Below the pieces are notes generated by a model that saw only the letters and a program-made list of their open reading frames with translations, made no database searches and had not been told where the DNA came from. The position numbers and the translations under genes are program-made. A stretch of 37,419 nt of DNA from a virus. Shown here one piece after another: positions 7,658-16,116 of the stretch; within the stretch, counting starts at the first letter, position 1; every line of letters begins with the position of its first letter. The stretch lies in IMG/VR virus record IMGVR_UViG_3300010392_000074, positions 1 through 37,419 of that record; one strand, 5' to 3'.

Positions 7658-8056
7658 ATGAGCAAGCAAGTAGCACAAGCCATCGTTCAGCCCCAGGAAG
7701 CATTCCCGAATGGGGCGGACCACACAGACAAGGCAGGTCAAGCTGTCCGCCTTAATGCTGGCGTTTCGACGCTGGTCACATCCGATACAGCACTCACTGC
7801 CTTCGGGGTTATCCAGGAGGGCGGACTGTCGGGAGAGGACGACACCATCGTTCCTTTCGCCTCTGGAGCCAAGGCACAGTTTAAAGCGAATTCAACCGCT
7901 GGAGCAATTGTCGCCGGCAGTCGAGTCGCTGTTCACACTGACGGAACATTCAAACTCGCAGCGTCCGGCAAGGCTGTATGCGGGATTGCTTTGGAGTCAG
8001 CCGGAAACAGTCAAATTTTCTGGGCTCGCACGATCGTCCCTGTCCTTGAGGCATAA
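7658..8056 (+). CDS. Capsid cement/decoration protein
   Basis: A 132-residue, small-residue-rich protein between the scaffold and the major capsid genes, the usual position of a head decoration protein. Repeating short beta segments (GVIQEGGLSGEDDTIVPFASG, AGSRVAVHTDGTFKLAASGK, GIALESAG) resemble DUF2190-type cement proteins that bind the outside of HK97-fold shells. The start is ATG 7658 after an A-rich leader. Identification rests on composition and order; a direct sequence match cannot be claimed. Confidence 0.65.
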   Translation: MSKQVAQAIVQPQEAFPNGADHTDKAGQAVRLNAGVSTLVTSDTALTAFGVIQEGGLSGEDDTIVPFASGAKAQFKANSTAGAIVAGSRVAVHTDGTFKLAASGKAVCGIALESAGNSQIFWARTIVPVLEA

Positions 8057-8099
8057 GCGAGAGAAGCCAACTAGAACCTCAAGAAAGGAAATCTAAGAG

Positions 8100-9026
8100 A
8101 TGAGAAACTCACGAGCATACAACCCAATGCTGACTGGCTACTCCCGAGTGGTCGCCCAGCGCAACACAACGCCAGTCGCAGACGCCCTGGCTCCTCCGGT
8201 CATCGTGCAGAGTGCGATTGGCCAGTACAAGAGCTTCGACACAAAGTCTTCATTCCAGGTCTACAAGACCAAGCGTGGAGTCGGTGGCCAGTCGACGCGA
8301 ATCACCTTCGAGGGAACGGACCCGACTTACAACTGCAAAGCTCATGGACTTGAACATGCGATCGACGACCAAGAGCGGGACACTTACGGCAACGGTGACC
8401 CTCTCGGGATTGAACGGATGGCAGTCGAAAACCTCACGATCGGCGCTCGGCTTTCACGGGAGTCTGAGGTCGTAACCGCTGTGAACGCAGCCGTGACGGC
8501 TGTAGCTGGGAAAGGGGTCTGGGGGAATAACAGCAATGACCCGATCCAGGAGATTGACGAGCAGATCGAAGCGATCGCGACGGACATTGGCCAGCTCCCA
8601 AACCGCATCGTCTTTGGGCTGATCGCTTGGCGACGATTGATTCACAACTCCAATGTCCTTGGACGCATGCCTGGGGCCGACCTGCAGGAGTTGAATCCTG
8701 GCCGCGTGGCTCGACTGATCACCTTGAACCCTGCCATTGAGATCTACATCGGAACAATGGTCCAGGACAACAACGGGCTCGGCCAAGCAGAGGACAAGGT
8801 GCAGCTGGTGGGTGATGAGTGTTACATCTTTTTTGGTTCACAGAATGCAAACCAGATGGACGCCTCATTCGCAAAGACGTTCACCTTGGGCCGAGGCGGA
8901 ATCGCTCAGGTCCGGAAATACCGGGATGAACCTGCTCACTCGGACGTTGTGTCTGTTGATTGGTCACAGGACATCCAGGTAACGGCCTCGATCGCTGGAC
9001 GACGAATCACGACTGCGGATAGCTAA
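8100..9026 (+). CDS. Major capsid protein
   Basis: A 308-residue protein after the scaffold and cement genes, with the length expected of an HK97-fold major capsid protein without a long delta domain. Residues ~45-70 (SFQVYKTKRGVGGQSTRI) look like the extended E-loop region. A long helix with QEIDEQIEAIATDIGQLPNRIVFG (about 146-170) resembles the spine helix and P-domain. The C-terminal part holds short beta strands. It is preceded by AAGGAAA, a good ribosome-binding site, and followed by a stable hairpin (9048-9080). Confidence 0.85.
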   Translation: MRNSRAYNPMLTGYSRVVAQRNTTPVADALAPPVIVQSAIGQYKSFDTKSSFQVYKTKRGVGGQSTRITFEGTDPTYNCKAHGLEHAIDDQERDTYGNGDPLGIERMAVENLTIGARLSRESEVVTAVNAAVTAVAGKGVWGNNSNDPIQEIDEQIEAIATDIGQLPNRIVFGLIAWRRLIHNSNVLGRMPGADLQELNPGRVARLITLNPAIEIYIGTMVQDNNGLGQAEDKVQLVGDECYIFFGSQNANQMDASFAKTFTLGRGGIAQVRKYRDEPAHSDVVSVDWSQDIQVTASIAGRRITTADS

Positions 9027-9047
9027 TCCGAGGGAATTGATTGATTA

Positions 9048-9080
9048 GGGGGAGGAGGTCAAGCTGCCTTCTCCCTCTTT
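9048..9080 (+). terminator. Stable hairpin after the major capsid gene
   Basis: Eleven pairs can form between 9048-9058 (GGGGGAGGAGG) and 9067-9077 (CCTTCTCCCTC), two of them G-T, around an 8-base loop. Only three T bases follow, so it is more likely a weak terminator or an mRNA-stabilising structure that keeps capsid protein levels high than a full stop. Confidence 0.5.
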
Positions 9081-9101
9081 GAATAAGTAAAACTTAAAGC
9101 C

Positions 9102-9428
9102 ATGGCAGATTCAGACATCACGACAACTAAGCCAGAGTCCACAGATTCGGTCCCTAAAGTGGCACTGAAAATCCTTGAGGTCTTGAACCGCAACGGTGGA
9201 AGGGTTGGTGGTCGGCTCGTTACTGACACGGCTCCTTTGTCTAGCGTCGACTGCCTTCAGTTCGTCGCTGGCGGCAGTGGTGCGACAATATCAAGCGGGA
9301 CATTCCCAGATTTTGTGGGGTCCGTTTCTGGCTTTGCTTTGGCAGCGGGGCAACCTTTTCCGTTTGAATTTACGGCCATCGCATTGAGCGACGGATACGG
9401 TTACGCAGTAGACAGGGCGGCACCATAA
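9102..9428 (+). CDS. Hypothetical structural protein
   Basis: A 108-residue protein just after the capsid gene. A polar threonine- and serine-rich N-terminus leads into a glycine- and alanine-rich beta-type domain (FVAGGSGATISSGTFPDFVGSVSGFALAAGQPFPFEF). The composition is that of a virion surface or fibre-associated protein. No family is recognised. It lies four bases upstream of the TSDG-repeat gene and is probably co-transcribed with it. Confidence 0.55.
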   Translation: MADSDITTTKPESTDSVPKVALKILEVLNRNGGRVGGRLVTDTAPLSSVDCLQFVAGGSGATISSGTFPDFVGSVSGFALAAGQPFPFEFTAIALSDGYGYAVDRAAP

Positions 9429-9431
9429 ATC

Positions 9432-9659
9432 ATGTCTGGTCTGGCTAGGTTTTTTAGGCGAGGACTTTACGGGCAAGTGCTCGGAGTCGGCGTCTTGTTG
9501 TATCGATATTTGACAACCAGCGACGGGCGAACCATCCAAACAAGTGACGGATGCCCGTTGAGGACGAGCGAGGATCTCCGTTTCCTCCGAACTTCAAGCG
9601 GAAAGATTTTGACCACGAGTGACGGGCGACCGATGTTCGTTACGATCCCAAACACATAA
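9432..9659 (+). CDS. Small protein with TSDG-type repeats
   Basis: A 75-residue protein. After a basic, partly hydrophobic N-terminus (RRGLYGQVLGVGVLLYRY) come five short imperfect repeats: LTTSDGRTI, QTSDGCPL, RTSEDLRF, RTSSGKIL and TTSDGRPM. Each is a likely strand-turn unit. The related units LTTSQGQL and VTSNGQQF occur near the start of the gp36-like protein at 12930. The DNA also repeats here, which creates an ordered but unlikely frame on the - strand. The function is unknown; a head or neck surface decoration is possible. Confidence 0.6.
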   Translation: MSGLARFFRRGLYGQVLGVGVLLYRYLTTSDGRTIQTSDGCPLRTSEDLRFLRTSSGKILTTSDGRPMFVTIPNT

Positions 9660-9666
9660 TTGCGCT

Positions 9667-11436
9667 ATGGCCGGAACACCAATTGCACCATTCGACTTAC
9701 CCACTATCACGTCAATTCCTGAGACTGACAGTCTCATGATTTTTCGGGATGGAGGGGAGAGTGATTCTACCGTCCTGAATTTCTTGACGTCCGCCAGGGT
9801 CATCGCTGACGCGAACCTGACGTCCGTCCGTCTTGCTACGCTTGATGCAAGCGGAATCCTGAACCTTGGCCAGCTTCCCGCTGGATACGACGACAGCGCT
9901 CCACTCGGGACGTGGGCGATCGACAACACTGACCCAGTCCTGTCTGACGCAGGAGGAACCACAGGTGATAAATACAGAATCGTAGCCGACGGAACGATCG
10001 CAGAGGGAGCGGGATCGCTAGAGATCGATGGGGTTTCCGTTCAAGCTGGGGACTTAATAGTTAAAGGGTCATCCGCTTGGTATATCGCAAGCAAGGTCTC
10101 CAACCACTTCGACGGCTCCACTGACGAAGACACAGCAGCCGCGCTTGGCGATTACTACCGCACGGCGGATGTCAACGATCGAACGAATGCGCGGCAAGTC
10201 TCAAACGCCGTTCTTCTCGGAAACAACGGATACCTAGCTCCAGGTGTGGCTTATCCAGGGACAAACCCGATTCAAGACGAGTTCACCGCTATCGTCAGCG
10301 TTCGTTTCAACTCGTTGCCAACATCTAGTGATTCAAGCTTTGCAATGCTCACACTGAGTGGGGCTCAGTCTAGTTCATCTCACGGGTCGATGCAGATTGA
10401 GGTTGATGGGACAATTGATTTTAACCACTACGACGGCGGCTTTAATAGCTTAGCCGATATTCTCGGGGGAGCTGTGGAACTCGGGAGGGTGTATCGTCTC
10501 GCGTATCGCGTAGACTCCGCAAACGACGGTCTAACGTCTTTTGTCGATGGCGTTAAAGGCTCTAGCGTTGCCACGGGCGCAGGGACAGGAACGACACTTA
10601 GGTGGAACCTCGGCACGTCCGACGAAGACAACGGCGGAACAGAGATTTTAAGCTTTGTGCACTACAACCGAGTGTTAAGCGATGCTGAGATTGCACTAGA
10701 GGCTGTTGACCAGAATGTGAAAGTGACCGACCAATGGTCCGATAATAGCACCCAGACCAGCGGCACACTAACTGTGGGCCAGAAATACCGAATCGATACC
10801 TACGTAAGCGCAGACGACTTTACGAACGTAGGTGCCGGATCTAACGCTACTGGCGTTGAATTCGTTGCAACTGGGACAACTCCAACGACGTATTCCAACG
10901 GGTCCACTCTTAGGCTCATCGGGTGTGTCGTCGCCTTGCTGCCTGAAAACATTGAGTCCGATGGCTCAATCGTCGACGCTAGCTCCAACGAGCTGAACGC
11001 GACCGCAACCAACGTGACGCCATTGCGAACAAAGCCGCAGGTGAGCGGGACTTGGGCGCCGGTTTTGAAGTTCGCTACTCAAGTCACAACGCGACCTACT
11101 TACACAACGCAAGAAGCCTACTGGCGTAAGCTAGATGAAAAAACCGTGTTTGTGTCCGCTAGACTCCTGCTTTCTTCAAAGGGAGATGATACAGGCAATG
11201 CTTCGATTTCAGGATTGCCATTTACCAGCAAGAACACGACGGCAGACACGCTTGCCCATGCTGTTAGAGCGTCTGCTATGACCGGTCTAACTGGCGCGAT
11301 CATGGCCGTTCAGGGGAACAATAACACCACATTCGACCTACACCAATATGGGGCAACGGGAACCACTATCATTACAAACACGGTCTTCACGAACACCTCT
11401 CATCTCCAATTCTCATTCGTCTACGAAATCGAATAA
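9667..11436 (+). CDS. Fibre-like virion protein with LamG-type domain
   Basis: A 589-residue protein from ATG 9667; the longer frame from 9619 runs back into the previous gene. The N-terminal ~100 residues are the likely virion attachment part. Residues ~190-340 look like a concanavalin/LamG jelly roll (MQIEVDGTIDFNHYDGG, VYRLAYRVDSANDG, SFVHYNRVLSDAEI). The next section contains a GTLTVGQKYRIDTYVSADDF module frequent in phage fibres. The last ~130 residues (GTWAPVLKF to the end) are a typical trimerising fibre tip. It probably binds host surface glycans. Its place right after the capsid gene leaves open a head fibre instead of a tail fibre. Confidence 0.75.
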   Translation: MAGTPIAPFDLPTITSIPETDSLMIFRDGGESDSTVLNFLTSARVIADANLTSVRLATLDASGILNLGQLPAGYDDSAPLGTWAIDNTDPVLSDAGGTTGDKYRIVADGTIAEGAGSLEIDGVSVQAGDLIVKGSSAWYIASKVSNHFDGSTDEDTAAALGDYYRTADVNDRTNARQVSNAVLLGNNGYLAPGVAYPGTNPIQDEFTAIVSVRFNSLPTSSDSSFAMLTLSGAQSSSSHGSMQIEVDGTIDFNHYDGGFNSLADILGGAVELGRVYRLAYRVDSANDGLTSFVDGVKGSSVATGAGTGTTLRWNLGTSDEDNGGTEILSFVHYNRVLSDAEIALEAVDQNVKVTDQWSDNSTQTSGTLTVGQKYRIDTYVSADDFTNVGAGSNATGVEFVATGTTPTTYSNGSTLRLIGCVVALLPENIESDGSIVDASSNELNATATNVTPLRTKPQVSGTWAPVLKFATQVTTRPTYTTQEAYWRKLDEKTVFVSARLLLSSKGDDTGNASISGLPFTSKNTTADTLAHAVRASAMTGLTGAIMAVQGNNNTTFDLHQYGATGTTIITNTVFTNTSHLQFSFVYEIE

Positions 11437-11440
11437 CGCT

Positions 11441-11731
11441 ATGACTAAAACTGACTACGTTCTAAGCCTCATCCAAAGCGTCGAGGCACAAGCAGCAAAC
11501 CGCGTTCCCGGCAACGCCTTGATTGAGTCTCTCAAGCCGCTCAAGCAGCGGATGGAATACAAGCAAGGGCTCGGCCTGAATCCCACAGCCGAGAAAGCGA
11601 CAGATCTACTCGCAAGCATCAAGGCATCTATTGCCAATCACAACAAGGCAGTGCAAATCACCGTGCCGAGCGACAAAGAGATCCTCGAAGGGCTCGACGC
11701 TGCCGACGACGACACGCCTACCGAGCTTTAA
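11441..11731 (+). CDS. Hypothetical small acidic helical protein
   Basis: A 96-residue protein starting at ATG 11441, five bases after the fibre stop. Mostly alpha-helical by composition, with an acidic end (EGLDAADDDTPTEL). No family is recognised. The close coupling to the fibre gene makes a chaperone or partner of the fibre possible, but this is only context. Confidence 0.55.
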   Translation: MTKTDYVLSLIQSVEAQAANRVPGNALIESLKPLKQRMEYKQGLGLNPTAEKATDLLASIKASIANHNKAVQITVPSDKEILEGLDAADDDTPTEL

Positions 11732-11794
11732 TCCGGCGACGGTGAAGGAATAGACAGTTTCGAGCCCGAGTGAATCAGAAACCAAAACCAGAGC

Positions 11795-12301
11795 ATGACA
11801 AAGATAAGCAAACATCAAAGGGACGCCCGATCGTCAGCCATCTTCGTATTCTTGGCGGTGCTGTGTCTCGTTATCGCCGGATTGGTGAACGGATGCGCTT
11901 CCAAGTCGCGTCCGTACGAATCCACAAAGACGACCACGATTGCCGTTGATGGGTCACAGGTCATTACTGAGACGGTCAAGAGAGACTCGAAGATCAGGGC
12001 TTCTGGTTACAAAATGGACCTGGCTGGCTTTTCCGTCGACGAGCAGTTTCAAGAGGGGGGCGATTCGACTTACAAACTCAACTCGGAAGGCGCTAAAGCA
12101 ACGCCACAAAGCCAAGCTCTTGAAGCGTTCACGGGTGGTCTGAATGCCGCGCTGAAGATTCAAGGCTTTGCTCCTAATGCTGAAGCCAGCCTGCCGAAAG
12201 AGTTGCAAGACAGGCTGACCAAACTTGAAGAGTCTTTGTCTGATCTGGATCGAATCGCGAAAGCACTTGAAGCAACACGGCCGGCAGGCGCAGTCGAATA
12301 A
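11795..12301 (+). CDS. Predicted lipoprotein
   Basis: A 168-residue protein with a classic lipoprotein signal: basic N-terminus, hydrophobic core at residues 16-31 (IFVFLAVLCLVIAGLV) and cysteine 34 in VNGC. The mature part is polar, with a short C-terminal coiled coil (LQDRLTKLEESLSDLDRIAKALE). It should sit in an envelope membrane of a Gram-negative-type host. A role in lysis (outer spanin-like) or superinfection exclusion would suit a phage lipoprotein. It is longer than most spanins, and neither role is shown by the sequence. Confidence 0.7.
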   Translation: MTKISKHQRDARSSAIFVFLAVLCLVIAGLVNGCASKSRPYESTKTTTIAVDGSQVITETVKRDSKIRASGYKMDLAGFSVDEQFQEGGDSTYKLNSEGAKATPQSQALEAFTGGLNAALKIQGFAPNAEASLPKELQDRLTKLEESLSDLDRIAKALEATRPAGAVE

Positions 12302-12402
12302 ACTCACATTCTTGCTTGCTACGAAAAGGGGCCCGGCAGGCATCAAAGAGAACACTTGAACCACCGCCCCGGGTGGAGCCAAAGAGCTAAGAACTGTGAA
12401 GA

Positions 12403-12948
12403 GTGGGAAAAAAGGAACTTCCAGACAAAGTGTTTCGGCATGCTGTAGCGCGAGCTCCATTTGGAATCGCTGTTGTAGGCGGGGGCAATGAGTGGCTCTA
12501 TGTCAATCGCGCGTTGGCTGAGAGCTTTGGTTATGCGCTTCCGGAGTGGCCAGAGAACCGGACCTGGTGGGATCTCACGCACGATGCGGACCGGGACGGC
12601 GATCAAGCCTGCGTCAATGCGTGTCTACTCCCGAATGGACCTAATGGATACACTCTGGAAAAGCGATACAACCGTAAGAATCCAGGAGAGTTCTTCTGGG
12701 CAGAAGTCACGGTCTCAGTCATAAGGGATAACGATGGAAACTTTGAAAACTTTATATCCTTTGTCGTACCGACAGATCGTCCAGCAATATCGGCAACCCT
12801 CGCGACGATCCTTATTTCAAATTGGAAACCGGTCTCTGCTACATCGATCGGCGGGTTCTTCCTTATTGCGTGGGCCTTTGGTTTGATCTCGACGGAAAAG
12901 CTTAAACAGATCCTGGAGATATTATTGACATGGCGACCGATTGGATAG
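12403..12948 (+). CDS. PAS-domain protein with C-terminal membrane anchor
   Basis: A 181-residue protein with GTG start at 12403. Residues ~10-122 read as a complete PAS fold: FRHAVARAPFGIAVV, then LYVNRALAESFGY, a TWWDLTHDADR helix, a KRYNRKNPGEFFWAEVTVSVI core and the closing NFENFISFVV. A hydrophobic segment at ~148-163 (SIGGFFLIAWAFGLIS) should span the membrane, followed by a short amphipathic helix. No kinase or other output domain follows. PAS domains sense ligands, redox state or light, or mediate dimerisation. A membrane PAS in a phage, beside a lipoprotein, could tune lysis or host signalling; that is inference. Confidence 0.75.
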   Translation: MGKKELPDKVFRHAVARAPFGIAVVGGGNEWLYVNRALAESFGYALPEWPENRTWWDLTHDADRDGDQACVNACLLPNGPNGYTLEKRYNRKNPGEFFWAEVTVSVIRDNDGNFENFISFVVPTDRPAISATLATILISNWKPVSATSIGGFFLIAWAFGLISTEKLKQILEILLTWRPIG

Positions 12949-13427
12949 AGCTGACAGCCGACGACGCTTATCGCGTTTTGTCCGCAGACGAGTTGCAGAC
13001 GCTTGCAAACACTCAGCTTCAGCCAGGGGATTATTTGACGACTAGTCAGGGGCAGCTCGTCACAAGCAACGGTCAGCAGTTCATGCTCACGCCTCCTGTG
13101 GTCGACATTGTGACAGAGGTGGTCGAGGAGATCGCACTTGAAATTCGAGCGGACATGGCCTCCGGAGGTTATGACCTGGACGAAAGCCCGAAGATCCCCA
13201 AAGTGCTGAGAGGGCACGGGCTGGCCGTTTTGCCATACAAGCTATGGGGAAGGCTGGGGGGCCAAATGCTTGACGTTGACGGAACAAGGGAGAGGCTGCT
13301 TGATCGAGCGGAAGAGGTTCTCCGGAGTGTTCGGAAAAGCGAATACGATGGGCTCCCGAAAGCAGCGAGCCAGGATCCACAGGGGCAGCGACTGGAATTC
13401 AGGTCAAACACAAAACTGAAGCTGTAG
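12930..13427 (+). CDS. Head-tail connector, Mu gp36-like (DUF1320-like)
   Basis: A 165-residue protein. Residues ~60-145 are helical (VVDIVTEVVEEIALEIRADM, then PKIPKVLRGHGLAVLPYKLWGRLG) and match the layout of Mu gp36/DUF1320 proteins, which close the head-tail joint. It lies between head and tail genes. The N-terminal ~55 residues instead carry two TS-x-G turns (LTTSQGQL, VTSNGQQF), like the repeats in the protein at 9432. It overlaps the PAS gene by 19 bases in another frame. Confidence 0.6.
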   Translation: MATDWIELTADDAYRVLSADELQTLANTQLQPGDYLTTSQGQLVTSNGQQFMLTPPVVDIVTEVVEEIALEIRADMASGGYDLDESPKIPKVLRGHGLAVLPYKLWGRLGGQMLDVDGTRERLLDRAEEVLRSVRKSEYDGLPKAASQDPQGQRLEFRSNTKLKL

Positions 13428-13428
13428 G

Positions 13429-13905
13429 ATGACATCTCGCTTTACAGTTTTGCAGAATGCGATTGCGTCAAGGCTTTCAGCTTTGGGCCCTATTAAATCT
13501 CCCCCAAATAAGGACTCAAACTTCCTCGACAGTCTGGTGGTTCCCGTGGACACAACGGCACAGGGAGACTGGAGGAAGGCCGTCAGCATAAAGATTCAGC
13601 AGGTTGGGCTCGGGATACTTGTCCGCAAGGGGAACTACTCTTACAAGGCTCCCGTTGAGACATACCCTTTTATCGTGGAGATCGTAGAGACCCCAGTTTT
13701 GAACAGGGGTGCATTAGGGACTCAGCTTTCAGCTGAATTAGCCATGGAGGCTGTCACGGAGGGAATTAGGAATTGGTCTCCTGCTGAATGGACCGGGGAA
13801 TGCGAGGACGTGAGAGTCGAAAGCAAAGAGGGAAAACAGCAATTAACCTATGTGGTCGCGTTTAAAGTGCGAGCACACGTCAACGAGAGGACTAGAGAAC
13901 TATGA
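13429..13905 (+). CDS. Probable tail terminator/completion protein
   Basis: A 158-residue protein immediately before the probable tail tube gene, the usual place of a tail terminator. The predicted alternation of an N-terminal helix, a central beta region (VSIKIQQVGLGILVRKG, TYPFIVEIVETPVLNRG) and a helix, ending in strands (LTYVVAFKVRAHV), fits the alpha/beta tail terminator fold (lambda gpU, Mu gp37 type). No sequence signature was recognised, so this is from position and layout. Confidence 0.5.
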   Translation: MTSRFTVLQNAIASRLSALGPIKSPPNKDSNFLDSLVVPVDTTAQGDWRKAVSIKIQQVGLGILVRKGNYSYKAPVETYPFIVEIVETPVLNRGALGTQLSAELAMEAVTEGIRNWSPAEWTGECEDVRVESKEGKQQLTYVVAFKVRAHVNERTREL

Positions 13906-14357
13906 GCACATACGGACGCAAAGGGATGACCTTTGGATCAGGTGGAACCATCACGCCTGCGGCATTTCCTGGTGGTGGCGGGGCAGGCGTTGCGATTGAT
14001 ATCGTTCGCGGAACCATGACCGACATCACAGAAGTTCAAAATGCGATCGCAGCTGACGGCCTAACACAAGGTCGAGCATTTGCAGAGCGAGTTTGGCAAC
14101 TGACCGTCGACCTTGTGGTATCAGCGGACACTAAAGCACTGGCTGGAGCTGTTTACTGGCCTCAGCCTCTGACCGTTATCACCATCTCAGGGGCTCCAAA
14201 TGATGAGATCAACGGAGATTGGAATGTGGAACCGGGAGGAAGCTGGACCTGGGCAACAAATGAATTCCGCCAAGGCACGATGACATTGACGCGCCGATCC
14301 GCTAGCACAGCTGATCACACGGCAGGCAACGCAGTCGCTTTGGCTGTTATGTCGTAA
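13902..14357 (+). CDS. Probable major tail (tube) protein
   Basis: A 151-residue, beta-rich, glycine-rich protein upstream of the chaperone and tape measure genes, where siphoviruses encode the tail tube. The segment from VWQLTVDLVVSAD through the WPQPLTVITISGAP strand and GTMTLTRRS fits the beta sandwich of tube proteins. The ATG overlaps the previous stop, and the stop overlaps the next ATG by one base. The protein is short for a tube monomer but acceptable. Confidence 0.6.
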   Translation: MSTYGRKGMTFGSGGTITPAAFPGGGGAGVAIDIVRGTMTDITEVQNAIAADGLTQGRAFAERVWQLTVDLVVSADTKALAGAVYWPQPLTVITISGAPNDEINGDWNVEPGGSWTWATNEFRQGTMTLTRRSASTADHTAGNAVALAVMS

Positions 14358-14956
14358 TGCTGACTCTGGACCAACAGTATGCTATCGCCTGCGACCCTGG
14401 TCCTGGCCCGACTGGAAACCTGAAACTGCGGCAGGCTACAGTCGGGCATTTCATGCTGTTGTCCCGGCTCGAGTCACCAATCGTCGGAGATTTCAGGAAG
14501 ATGAAGCCTGGGTCATTGGCGCTTGCCGTATGGGTCCTTTCCCGTCCGTGGAGGAAGTCCAAGGATTCTCTGAAGTTTCGATCGACGAAGTTTTGGCTAA
14601 AGCTTGACGCTGCTCGATACCGGGAAAGCGAGACGCGATACACTTCCGACCTGGTCCACTTGGTTAACTTTTGGCGGTACCACACAACCGGCTTGCAGTG
14701 CTGGGAAAAAGAGGGCGGCAGCGGAGGCGGATCGATCCCATCTGTCTTTTCGATTCAATTTGTCCTGGCTCAACTAGGGTGCAGCCACGAGGAGATCTTC
14801 AGCCATTCGCTGAAGGGAGCCATAGCGTCAATGGCTGCTTACAACGCCATGACTAGCAAGGATTCTCCGATGATGGACGACGAGACGATGGCTGTCATCG
14901 AGAAGCGCAGAGGGCTGAGAATGCAGCAATCAAAGGAGGCGCAAAAAGATGGCTGA
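14357..14956 (+). CDS. Probable tail assembly chaperone
   Basis: A 199-residue, largely helical protein between the tail tube and tape measure genes. The positively charged centre (RPWRKSKDSLKFRSTKFWLKL) and aromatic helices are compatible with a tail assembly chaperone. Many siphoviruses make a second, frameshifted form here; no convincing slippery site or extended overlapping frame is visible before the tape measure. The assignment rests mainly on position. Confidence 0.5.
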   Translation: MLTLDQQYAIACDPGPGPTGNLKLRQATVGHFMLLSRLESPIVGDFRKMKPGSLALAVWVLSRPWRKSKDSLKFRSTKFWLKLDAARYRESETRYTSDLVHLVNFWRYHTTGLQCWEKEGGSGGGSIPSVFSIQFVLAQLGCSHEEIFSHSLKGAIASMAAYNAMTSKDSPMMDDETMAVIEKRRGLRMQQSKEAQKDG

Positions 14957-16115
14957 CGTGCCGGTAACGATCGAATTTGTCAGTGAAGGCGACGAGGCTA
15001 TCCGAGACGCTAAGGAACTGACAGACCAGCTCGACAACACCAACAAAGCGACGGACAAGTCTGTAGGGCTCACAAACCTGCTGATTTTTGCCCGTCGCAG
15101 GCTTTTGGGCGTCTCGTTGGCTCTCGCTACGGTCGGGCTCGGAAAGAAGCTCTTAGCTGAAGCCAGGGCCGTCGAAGGTCTTTCGCAGTCGATTGAGGCA
15201 TCGTCCGAGCAAATCCAGGTTTGGAGTATTGCTGCCGAAAAAGCAGGAACGTCGATCGAGTCAATACGGGAGTCCATTTTGAGCCTTGCAAGAGAGCAGG
15301 GAGGTGACAGTTCTATTTTCAGAACAATGGGGCTCGACCTGAACGAAGTGAGACGAGCGCAGCCAGCCGAGCTTTTCGCTATGATCAACCAGAAGATTGC
15401 AGAGGGAGGCATGACCGCGGTTGAGGTAGGAGCGGCGATCGAGGCGCTCGGACCAAAAGGTGAGGAGGTGTTTGTAGCTTTGGCCAATGGATTTTCCGTC
15501 TTTGCTGAACAGGCGCGAAAAGAGGGAAGAGTCATTGCCGGTGACGCTTTGGATCCAATGAATGAATCGGTTGCCCGGCTGGAACTTGCGTTCGACAACC
15601 TTGTTGACTCCATCAAGGGCTCGTTCACTCCTGCGATCGAGGCTGCCGCTAAAATGGCGACACCACTGTTTGACGGTATGTCTCAAGCTGCCGTAGGCAT
15701 CAAAGGGTTGATGCGAATCGGAATTGAAGGGGCAAAGCTCGGGCTCGGGTTCACGTTACCGGGAGCGGATACTGGAGAGCTGGCCAAAGGGCTCGCCAAA
15801 TCGGCAAAGGATTTTGGCCCTAACGCCATCGCCGACCTGATAGGACAGGAAGAGGCGCTTGATAAAACCCGCACAGATCGGTCTGCCGCATCGTCTGCCG
15901 ACCTCGCAAAACGGCTGGGCCAAGCCAACAGACTGGACGAGTTGGCGGATTCTTTAGGGCAAAGGAAGGCTGTGGATGGGTTCGCGAGGGCTGGTCTCTA
16001 TGTCACGCCAGGCGCAACAACAGGTCAAACGGCAATGCAAAAACAGGTCTCACTGCTTCGCAGGATCGCAGAAAACACCAGGGAGACTGCCACCGCAGTA
16101 GAAAAGAACGGCTAA
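14949..16115 (+). CDS. Tail tape measure protein
   Basis: A 388-residue, mainly helical protein. It opens with a beta segment (PVTIEFVSEGDEAIRD), then runs through long helices with AIRDAKELTDQLDN, a hydrophobic LLGVSLALATVGLG and repeated alanine- and lysine-rich helices. The layout and place match tape measure proteins, which set tail length and enter the cell with the DNA. At 0.15 nm per residue the tail would be about 58 nm, short for a siphovirus. It overlaps the chaperone gene by 8 bases. Confidence 0.75.
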   Translation: MADVPVTIEFVSEGDEAIRDAKELTDQLDNTNKATDKSVGLTNLLIFARRRLLGVSLALATVGLGKKLLAEARAVEGLSQSIEASSEQIQVWSIAAEKAGTSIESIRESILSLAREQGGDSSIFRTMGLDLNEVRRAQPAELFAMINQKIAEGGMTAVEVGAAIEALGPKGEEVFVALANGFSVFAEQARKEGRVIAGDALDPMNESVARLELAFDNLVDSIKGSFTPAIEAAAKMATPLFDGMSQAAVGIKGLMRIGIEGAKLGLGFTLPGADTGELAKGLAKSAKDFGPNAIADLIGQEEALDKTRTDRSAASSADLAKRLGQANRLDELADSLGQRKAVDGFARAGLYVTPGATTGQTAMQKQVSLLRRIAENTRETATAVEKNG

Positions 16116-16116
16116 A

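Noticed and set aside
9467-9655. 62-codon - strand frame with repeated RPSLVV motifs
   Set aside because: It is the mirror of the TSDG repeats on the + strand. It has no ribosome-binding site, and the + strand gene is tightly packed with its neighbours.
14900-14960. Programmed frameshift in the tail chaperone gene
   Set aside because: A run of five A near 14945 is present, but the only other open frame is the tape measure itself, which has its own ATG; no separate extension exists.
14930-15628. 232-codon - strand frame inside the tape measure gene
   Set aside because: Serine-rich low-complexity product typical of the reverse of an alanine- and glutamate-rich helical gene.
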